Assembly (NCBI GenBank): GCA_029883045.1
Contig: JAOUJU010000108.1
Coordinates: 1-6,292, forward strand
Reading direction: 5' to 3'
From: Rhodospirillaceae bacterium
Lineage (GTDB): Bacteria; Pseudomonadota; Alphaproteobacteria; Rhodospirillales; Magnetovibrionaceae
DNA: 6,292 nt
The notes below the pieces were generated by a model. That model was not told where the DNA came from and made no database searches. It worked only from the letters and a program-made list of their open reading frames with translations. Positions 1 to 4,026 of the stretch are shown piece by piece (the stretch's first letter is position 1; the number at the start of each line of letters is the position of its first letter). The position numbers and the translations under genes are program-made.

Positions 1-792
1 ACAAGAATTAATGATGCGTTTTTGCTGAACCGGAACATCTTCTGGTGGCAATTCAACCCCAAGGTCACCACGTGCCACCATAATTGCGTCAGCCTGTTCA
101 ACAATATCGTGCAGATATTCAATCGCGCTGGGTTTTTCTAATTTGGCCATTACCCCGGCGCGCCCTTTTACGATGGCTTTTACTTCTTCAATGTCGGCTG
201 GGCGTTGCACGAACGAAAGCGCCACCCAATCAACACCCATTTCTAATCCGACCTTAAGATCCTGATGGTCTTTTTCGGTCATAGCTGAAAGCGCCAATTC
301 GGCACTGGGGACATTGACGCCCTTATGATTAGATACAATGCCGCCGTTTATAACTATGGTTTCGGCAAAATCTTTTCCTGCCTTTTCAACCCGAAGACGA
401 ATTTTGCCGTCATCAATAAGCAAGTCCATGTCTTGACGTAGTGCCGCAAAAATTTCTGGGTGCGGCAGAGATGCGACAGTTTCGTTTCCTAGGTTGCTGT
501 CTAGCTCAAGGCGAAATGGCTGCCCATTTTCAAGTTTAATTTGTTTTTGTTCAAATTCGCCCACGCGCAATTTCGGCCCCTGTAGATCCATCAAGATACC
601 TATGGGGCGCGAAAATCTGTCTTCCAGTTTGCGGATTACTTCGTACCGGCGTTTGTGATCATCGTGTACGCCGTGGGAAAAGTTAAGCCTAAATACATCG
701 GCGCCGGCCTCAAATAATTTGGCGATATCTTCTTCAGAAGACCGTCCCGGCCCCAATGTTGCGATTATTTTTGCGTTTCTGTTTCTTCTCAT
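1..792 (-). CDS. pyk: Pyruvate kinase, N-terminal 264 residues (3' end outside window)
   Basis: Cytoplasmic glycolytic enzyme that transfers phosphate from PEP to ADP, giving pyruvate and ATP. The frame is open to the window edge, so roughly the last 200 residues of a usual 470-480 are missing. Visible motifs, in order: IIATLGP at 9-15, RLNFSHG at 35-41, MDLQGPKLRVG at 68-78, a B-domain at about 71-168, the catalytic lysine in AKLEKP (K217), and the metal ligands E219 and D243, the latter in ARGDLGVE (240-247). Lysine 74, in LQGPK, stands where K+-dependent enzymes carry glutamate (GPE), which predicts K+ independence. I chose the ATG at 792 because MRRNR matches family N-termini; the in-frame ATG at 804 would add MFKT and has no Shine-Dalgarno either. 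The gene follows the glycerate kinase gene on the same strand, about 100 bases downstream, and its start overlaps the stop of a short upstream ORF. Confidence 0.97.
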   Translation of the reverse strand, partial: MRRNRNAKIIATLGPGRSSEEDIAKLFEAGADVFRLNFSHGVHDDHKRRYEVIRKLEDRFSRPIGILMDLQGPKLRVGEFEQKQIKLENGQPFRLELDSNLGNETVASLPHPEIFAALRQDMDLLIDDGKIRLRVEKAGKDFAETIVINGGIVSNHKGVNVPSAELALSAMTEKDHQDLKVGLEMGVDWVALSFVQRPADIEEVKAIVKGRAGVMAKLEKPSAIEYLHDIVEQADAIMVARGDLGVELPPEDVPVQQKRIINSC

Positions 793-833
793 GGTCTTGA
801 ACATAAAGCTAGCGACGTCGTAGCGCTAGTCAT
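789..833 (-). CDS. Possible 14-codon leader ORF upstream of pyk
   Basis: A short ORF, MTSATTSLALCSRP, begins at an ATG preceded closely by AAGGA (840-836), a far better ribosome-binding site than anything in front of pyk itself. Its TGA overlaps the pyk ATG at 792 in an ATGA arrangement, the classic geometry for translational coupling. The peptide resembles no family I know and has no run of one amino acid that would suggest classical attenuation. Two bases separate AAGGA from the ATG, which is shorter than ideal. I infer a coupling or leader role; it could also be a chance ORF whose Shine-Dalgarno is not used. Confidence 0.35.
   Translation of the reverse strand: MTSATTSLALCSRP
809..829 (-). 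promoter_or_regulatory. Hairpin in the pyk leader
   Basis: On the transcribed sense, CTAGCG (829-824) and CGCTAG (814-809) are perfect complements around a 9-base loop. The hairpin lies inside the 14-codon upstream ORF and ends 5 bases before the alternative pyk ATG at 804. Ribosomes translating the upstream ORF would melt it, so it could link that ORF's translation to access to the pyk start. This is inferred from the sequence alone, and a 6-bp stem is modest. Confidence 0.3.
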
Positions 834-882
834 TTTCCTTGTAACTAATTAAAATTAACTAATAAAAATAAAAAACGATCAA

Positions 883-900
883 CCTAACCCTACCCTAGCC
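883..900 (-). other. Two-tetrad G-quadruplex-capable tract across the glycerate kinase stop
   Basis: The sense strand reads GGCTAGGGTAGGGTTAGG, four G-runs separated by loops of 3, 2 and 3 bases. It contains the TAG stop of the glycerate kinase gene (897-895). A T-rich tract (876-861) follows a few bases downstream, before the pyk leader. G-runs with short loops can fold into a two-layer quadruplex in DNA or RNA; whether this one folds, or affects read-through into pyk, cannot be seen from sequence. Confidence 0.35.
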
Positions 901-2184
901 AATTAAAATACACCTGAAATCGTTAACATTAGTTAGCGTTGGTCCGGTTATTATCAGGTCATCCAAGGCGGCAAAAAACGAATAAGCATCATTATTATCA
1001 AGCATTGCCGCCCCATCTAGGCCAACCCCCCTGCCCTTAGAAAGGGTATCTGGGCCACATATGGCGCCAGCATTTTTTTCGGTTCCGTCAATACCGTCGG
1101 TGTCACACGCAATTGCATTTATATCACGATGTCCATCCAGCCCCAGAACAAGGCCAAGCAGATATTCACCATTGCGCCCACCCCGGCCAGTGCCTTTAAC
1201 CGTAACCGTGGTTTCGCCACCTGAAATTATTGCAACCTTGGTCTTTCCCGCATTGGCCATGTCTATGGCCAGACGAGCGTGCGCTAAACCGACCTCGTGT
1301 GCTTCGCCCTCTATGTCATCGCCCAGAATTAGTGGCTCATACCCCGCTTTTTTTGCGGCCACGCCCGCTGCCGCAAGCGCCATTGCTGGTGTTGCAATAA
1401 GATGCACCTCGCACCTAGCCATGCGTTCATCGCCGGGTTTTGGGGTTTCTTCAATTTTTCCGGCCATGCCATCTTGCAAAAAGCGCAAAACATTTTGTGG
1501 TGCTTCGATAGAATATTTTTCCAGCACCGCCATTGCATCGGCAAATGTTGTCGGGTCTGCGACCGTGGGGCCCGATGCAATTACCGCAGGGTCATCACCG
1601 GGCACATCGGAAATACCAATAGTCACAACCCGTGCCGGATTTGCCATAAGACCAAGACGTCCACCCTTTATTTTTGAAAGGTGTTTGCGAACCGTATTCA
1701 TTTCATCAATTGCTGCGCCAGATTTTAATAATCTAGAATTTATTTCGCGCTTATCAGCAAGCGAAAGCCCATCTGCAGGTAACGCCATAAGCGCCGAACC
1801 CCCACCCGATATCAAGCAAAGAACCAAATCATCGGGGCTTAAGCCTGAAACCATATTAAGCAAACGCCCGGCCACCGCTTCACCTTGGGCATCGGGAACG
1901 GGATGGGCGGCCTGGACTACCTCAATTGATTTTGTGGGTAACCCGTGAGCGTACGGAACAACAACAAGACCCTCTATTTCATCGCCCCATGCGCGCTCAA
2001 CCTCGACCGCCATTGAGGCACCGGCCTTACCTGCGCCCACCACCACGGTACGCCCGCTTGGTCTTTGTGGTAAATATTTGGCAATAGATGCGTCTGGGCT
2101 GGCCGCAGTAACTGCAGAATAAAAAATATCCTTCAATAATTGGTTTTTTTTGCAAGCGGCTGAAAAATCTGTCATGGACACCAT
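895..2184 (-). CDS. gckA: Type 2 glycerate kinase, MOFRL family (TtuD/GckA-like)
   Basis: Predicted cytoplasmic kinase that phosphorylates D-glycerate to 2-phosphoglycerate. Family members have often been annotated as hydroxypyruvate reductase (TtuD). The 429 residues are the usual full length. Visible motifs: VVVGAGKAG at 47-55 with the probable catalytic lysine K53, LISGGGSAL at 124-132, ISDVPGDDPAVIASGPT at 191-207, then the C-terminal MOFRL part with ISGGETTVTV at 320-329, GRGGRNGE at 333-340, DTDGIDGT at 361-368 and GPTLTNVND at 414-422. There are two in-frame starts, at 2184 (MVSM) and 2175 (MTDF). Neither has a recognisable Shine-Dalgarno, and a TATAAG box ends 5 bases before the first, so a leaderless or nearly leaderless message is possible. 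The neighbour downstream is pyruvate kinase; related glycerate kinase-pyruvate kinase pairs occur in tartrate (ttu) and glyoxylate utilisation loci. Only the kinase family is certain; the physiological glycerate source is unknown here. Confidence 0.95.
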   Translation of the reverse strand: MVSMTDFSAACKKNQLLKDIFYSAVTAASPDASIAKYLPQRPSGRTVVVGAGKAGASMAVEVERAWGDEIEGLVVVPYAHGLPTKSIEVVQAAHPVPDAQGEAVAGRLLNMVSGLSPDDLVLCLISGGGSALMALPADGLSLADKREINSRLLKSGAAIDEMNTVRKHLSKIKGGRLGLMANPARVVTIGISDVPGDDPAVIASGPTVADPTTFADAMAVLEKYSIEAPQNVLRFLQDGMAGKIEETPKPGDERMARCEVHLIATPAMALAAAGVAAKKAGYEPLILGDDIEGEAHEVGLAHARLAIDMANAGKTKVAIISGGETTVTVKGTGRGGRNGEYLLGLVLGLDGHRDINAIACDTDGIDGTEKNAGAICGPDTLSKGRGVGLDGAAMLDNNDAYSFFAALDDLIITGPTLTNVNDFRCILIG

Positions 2185-2189
2185 CTATA

Positions 2190-2219
2190 CTTATAAGCAG
2201 TGATTTTTAAAATGTACAA
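2190..2219 (-). promoter_or_regulatory. Candidate promoter of the glycerate kinase gene
   Basis: Read on the minus strand, TTGTAC (2219-2214) and TATAAG (2195-2190) are separated by 18 bases. The -10 box matches consensus at five of six positions, the -35 at only three. Initiation at the usual distance would fall at or very near the ATG at 2184. The -35 overlaps an inverted repeat (2212-2226). Confidence 0.4.
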
Positions 2220-2226
2220 AATACAT
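2212..2226. promoter_or_regulatory. Inverted repeat ATGTA-N5-TACAT, candidate operator
   Basis: A perfect 5-bp inverted repeat, ATGTA CAAAA TACAT, overlaps the candidate -35 box of the glycerate kinase promoter. That position suits a dimeric repressor. The arms are short and AT-rich, so chance is a serious alternative, and I do not assign a regulator. Confidence 0.3.
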
Positions 2227-2252
2227 ATATTTTTGCGGTCTTTGCCTTGATT

Positions 2253-2269
2253 TGCCGTATAGCACGGCA
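2253..2269. promoter_or_regulatory. Inverted repeat TGCCGT-N5-ACGGCA, candidate operator
   Basis: A perfect 6-bp inverted repeat with a 5-base spacer (ATAGC) lies near the middle of the divergent intergenic region, 11 bases upstream of the candidate -35 box of the plus-strand gene at 2339. It is GC-rich against AT-rich surroundings, which makes it stand out as a possible binding site for a dimeric regulator. It also ends a run of three TTTGC words beginning at 2232, 2241 and 2251. No regulator gene is in the window. Confidence 0.4.
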
Positions 2270-2280
2270 CTAGGGTAGGA

Positions 2281-2308
2281 TTGAACAAATGGAATCGCAT
2301 ATTATAAG
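2281..2308 (+). promoter_or_regulatory. Candidate promoter of the 112-residue protein gene
   Basis: TTGAAC (2281-2286) and TATAAG (2303-2308) are spaced by 16 bases, matching the sigma-70 consensus at four and five positions. A start about 7 bases downstream gives a leader of some 24 bases that contains the strong AGGAG at 2327-2331. Confidence 0.5.
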
Positions 2309-2338
2309 CATTATACTGCCGCCTTTAGGAGAAGCTTA

Positions 2339-2677
2339 ATGGGCAAGTTCGCAAACGCATTCATGTCGCTTTTCCTTGATGAAAAGGCACGAAAGTCTGC
2401 GGCCCAGCGCTCTGCCGTTCGCGCTAAAGAACAAAAAATGACTACCCGGGATCGGGAAATGCAGGCTTTACGTGAAAAAGTCAGCGATGTAATGACGCCC
2501 GAACGCCAAGAGCTTATTCAGCATGCCATGAAGGTTCGTACCGCAAAGGCCAAAATATTGGACGACCTGTCAGACGAACATAAGCAAAAGCTCTATGCCC
2601 TTGCCATCAAGAGCTTGCTACGTGAAGGCAAGGACGAGGGCGGCCCAGAAGGCAACAATGGCGGCAATAATGGCTAA
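2339..2677 (+). CDS. Uncharacterised small charged helical protein (112 aa)
   Basis: I do not recognise the family. A strong Shine-Dalgarno (AGGAG, 2327-2331) sits 7 bases before the ATG, a good promoter candidate lies upstream and a hairpin terminator downstream, so the gene is well supported. The 112 residues have no signal peptide and no clear membrane segment. The first 13 residues are hydrophobic (FANAFMSLFL), followed by a highly charged, probably helical stretch at about 14-50. A second helical block at about 54-95 (from TPERQELIQHAM to IKSLL) is broken near LDDLSDEH at 74-81. The tail, 101-112, is glycine- and asparagine-rich (GGPEGNNGGNNG) and likely disordered. Basic residues slightly outnumber acidic ones (22 to 17). 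It stands between a divergent glycerate kinase gene and cheZ, and its own terminator argues against a tight operon with cheZ. No function is assigned. Confidence 0.85.
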   Translation: MGKFANAFMSLFLDEKARKSAAQRSAVRAKEQKMTTRDREMQALREKVSDVMTPERQELIQHAMKVRTAKAKILDDLSDEHKQKLYALAIKSLLREGKDEGGPEGNNGGNNG

Positions 2678-2707
2678 GCCCCCATTTAATTTAGTTTTTT
2701 TGCCTGC

Positions 2708-2731
2708 AAACCTTGAAAAAAAGGTTTTTTT
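2708..2731 (+). terminator. Rho-independent terminator after the 112-residue protein gene
   Basis: AAACCTT (2708-2714) pairs with AAGGTTT (2721-2727) around a 6-base A-rich loop, and the T-run continues to 2731. The stem has only two GC pairs, so it may be weak, but its place 30 bases after the stop and its uninterrupted seven-T run fit an intrinsic terminator. Confidence 0.6.
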
Positions 2732-2754
2732 AAGCAAGTGTGGCCAATATTCTA

Positions 2755-2760
2755 TATAAT
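2755..2760 (+). promoter_or_regulatory. Perfect TATAAT, candidate -10 box of cheZ
   Basis: An exact TATAAT lies 75 bases upstream of the cheZ ATG and just after the preceding terminator. No good -35 is seen: the bases 17 upstream are AAGCAA, and TTAAGC (2730-2735) would give a 19-base spacer. An activator or a weak -35 may be involved. Initiation near 2767 would give a leader of about 69 bases. Confidence 0.45.
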
Positions 2761-2774
2761 AATCGATATAAATT

Positions 2775-2815
2775 TAAGGGAAATGGCAGAAATCTTGGAT
2801 TTTGTGCCTACCTTA
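2775..2815 (+). promoter_or_regulatory. Long hairpin in the cheZ leader
   Basis: The inner stem pairs GGCA (2785-2788) with TGCC (2805-2808), skips a bulged G at 2804, continues with a G-T wobble (2789 with 2803) and pairs AAATC (2790-2794) with GATTT (2798-2802) over a TTG loop. An outer helix can form between TAAGG (2775-2779) and CCTTA (2811-2815), which would bury the ribosome-binding site and start codon of the 13-codon upstream ORF. No T-run follows, so it is not a terminator. The pairing is seen directly; a control function for cheZ is inference. Confidence 0.45.
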
Positions 2816-2824
2816 GTAAAGTGA
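2783..2824 (+). CDS. Possible 13-codon leader ORF upstream of cheZ
   Basis: MAEILDFVPTLVK is preceded almost directly by AAGGG (2776-2780), closer than the optimal spacing, and ends at a TGA 11 bases before the cheZ ATG, in a different frame. It lies almost wholly inside the leader hairpin. It may set up translational coupling or act as a leader peptide, may be the remnant of a longer reading frame, or may be chance. I do not recognise the peptide. Confidence 0.3.
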   Translation: MAEILDFVPTLVK

Positions 2825-2835
2825 ACAGGTAAAAA

Positions 2836-3378
2836 ATGAGCGCACCACTGGACAAGGCTAACCAAGAATCCCTCAGAAATGAGCTTGTGGGGCTTCTTAG
2901 CTATATCAATCGCGTACGCGAAGAAATCGCCAAAATGTCCCGCCCAGCGGACGAAGAGCACCAGTTCGAAACTATGTCAGAACAGCTCGATGCAGTGGTT
3001 AAAACCACCGATGAAGCATCCAATACCATTATGGCCAGCGCCGAAAAGAATGAAACCTTGGTAGAACAGTTACGCAAAAGCATAACTGATCCAAAACTGG
3101 CGGCGGCTCTCGACCAAATATCGGCAAACGATATGGATATTATTCAGGCTTGCAGCTTTCAGGATTTGACCGGTCAACGGGTAACCAAGGTTGCGCGCTC
3201 GTTAACTTATGTTGAAGACCGGGTAAACGCGCTTGCTGAAGTGTGGGGCAAAGACGAACTGGAAAAAGTTAAAATTGCAGTTTCGAAAAAAACCGATGAT
3301 GAGAAGCTTCTTAACGGCCCTTCCCTACCCAGCAACAAAGCCATTAGCCAAGATGAAATTGACGCACTTTTTGACTAA
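2836..3378 (+). CDS. cheZ: Chemotaxis protein phosphatase CheZ
   Basis: Cytoplasmic phosphatase that removes the phosphate from the response regulator CheY-P and so ends the flagellar motor-switching signal. The start is fixed: an in-frame TAA lies two codons before the ATG, and AGG at 2827-2829 is a weak ribosome site. Residues 1-100 look like the long helical hairpin of the family. The diagnostic block FQDLTGQR is at 108-115; by analogy with E. coli D143 and Q147, the CheY-facing D110 and the catalytic Q114 are present. A polar linker (about 150-168) leads to the final SQDEIDALFD (171-180), the CheY-P-binding tail. At 180 residues it is shorter than E. coli CheZ (214), mainly at the N-terminus and linker. 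No cheA, cheW, cheY or flagellar gene is nearby, so it is an orphan here. Confidence 0.92.
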   Translation: MSAPLDKANQESLRNELVGLLSYINRVREEIAKMSRPADEEHQFETMSEQLDAVVKTTDEASNTIMASAEKNETLVEQLRKSITDPKLAAALDQISANDMDIIQACSFQDLTGQRVTKVARSLTYVEDRVNALAEVWGKDELEKVKIAVSKKTDDEKLLNGPSLPSNKAISQDEIDALFD

Positions 3379-3386
3379 GTCCCCAT

Positions 3387-3421
3387 AAAAACAACTTAAC
3401 TAGCAAACTTGATTTGTTTTT
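3387..3421 (+). terminator. Weak AT-rich inverted repeat after cheZ, possible terminator
   Basis: AAAAACAA (3387-3394) and TTGTTTTT (3414-3421) are perfect 8-bp complements around a 19-base loop, ending in a T-run. The stem is almost all A-T and the loop long, so termination is doubtful. I saw no convincing promoter for the next gene in this 79-base gap; read-through from cheZ is possible. Confidence 0.25.
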
Positions 3422-3457
3422 CACATAATGGCTGTGCTATGGCCAACCGAGGATAAC

Positions 3458-4021
3458 ATGAATAAATTCACCGCACTTCTTGTCGCTATATGTATTGGAG
3501 CATTCACCATGGCCGATGAAGCTGTCTCAGCCGAAATCAAAGATCCCGAAAACACCCTTTTTCTTGACCTCAAAGATGGTCGGGTAACAATTGAGATGTA
3601 TCCCGATGTTGCACCCAAGCATGTAGCACGGTTTAAAGAATTAACCCGCGAAGGATTTTATGATGGCCTAACATTCCACCGCGTGATCGAAGGTTTCATG
3701 GCGCAAACTGGCGATCCCGATGGTGACGGAACCGGTGGTTCTGGGCAAAACCTTCCAGCTGAATTTTCCGATAAATTGCGGTTCGAAGAAGGAACTCTTG
3801 GTGCGGCTCGCGCCCAAGACATTAACAGTGCGGATTCACAATTTTTTATCATGCTTGATCGCGCGCCCCATCTAAACGGTGCCTACACAATATGGGGCAA
3901 GGTCATTGATGGAATGAACTGGGTTCACCAGATTAAAAAAGGTTCCAAACGTTACAACGGTGAAATTGAGGGCGAGCCCGATATCATTGTGCGTATGCAG
4001 GTTGCTGCTGACGTAAAATAA
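3458..4021 (+). CDS. ppiA: Secreted cyclophilin-type peptidyl-prolyl cis-trans isomerase
   Basis: Catalyses cis-trans isomerisation of X-Pro bonds, most likely in the periplasm as a folding helper. An in-frame ATG at 3428 would add ten residues, but the ATG at 3458 is preferred: GAGGA (3449-3453) lies just before it, and translation then begins directly with a signal peptide (MNK, then the hydrophobic stretch FTALLVAICIGAF). Likely cleavage is after TMA (residue 19) or VSA (residue 25). The mature part is one cyclophilin domain with FHRVIEGFMAQTGD at 73-86, carrying the catalytic arginine R75 with F80 and Q83, then NSADSQFFI at 123-131, and HLNGAYTIWGKV at 138-149. Length (187 residues) is normal for bacterial periplasmic forms. 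It converges on alaS with 5 bases between the stop codons and no room for a separate terminator. Confidence 0.93.
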   Translation: MNKFTALLVAICIGAFTMADEAVSAEIKDPENTLFLDLKDGRVTIEMYPDVAPKHVARFKELTREGFYDGLTFHRVIEGFMAQTGDPDGDGTGGSGQNLPAEFSDKLRFEEGTLGAARAQDINSADSQFFIMLDRAPHLNGAYTIWGKVIDGMNWVHQIKKGSKRYNGEIEGEPDIIVRMQVAADVK

Positions 4022-4026
4022 TTAAT

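Noticed and set aside
842..863. Direct repeat ATTAGTTA (863-856 and 849-842, minus strand) in front of the pyk leader
   Set aside because: The word is AT-rich in an AT-rich gap and also occurs inside the end of the glycerate kinase coding region (928-935), so I do not call it a binding site.
1061..1948. A 295-codon open frame on the plus strand, antisense to the glycerate kinase gene
   Set aside because: The opposite frame encodes a full, motif-complete glycerate kinase. The antisense translation is rich in Ser, Pro and Ala with no recognisable domain, as expected of a mirror frame.
889..2279. The 10-mer CCTACCCTAG (889-898) and its complement CTAGGGTAGG (2270-2279) flank the glycerate kinase gene, suggesting a mobile or invertible segment
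   Set aside because: Pairs of inverted 10-mers are expected by chance in a window this size. No transposase, target duplication or longer match is present.
3428..3457. Longer start for the cyclophilin at 3428 (adds MAVLWPTEDN)
   Set aside because: No ribosome site precedes it and it would put ten polar residues before a good signal peptide; the ATG at 3458 has GAGGA just upstream.
3458..3532. Lipoprotein signal in the cyclophilin (cysteine 12 after LLVAI)
   Set aside because: The residue before the cysteine is isoleucine, which does not fit a lipobox, and the cysteine lies in the middle of the hydrophobic core.
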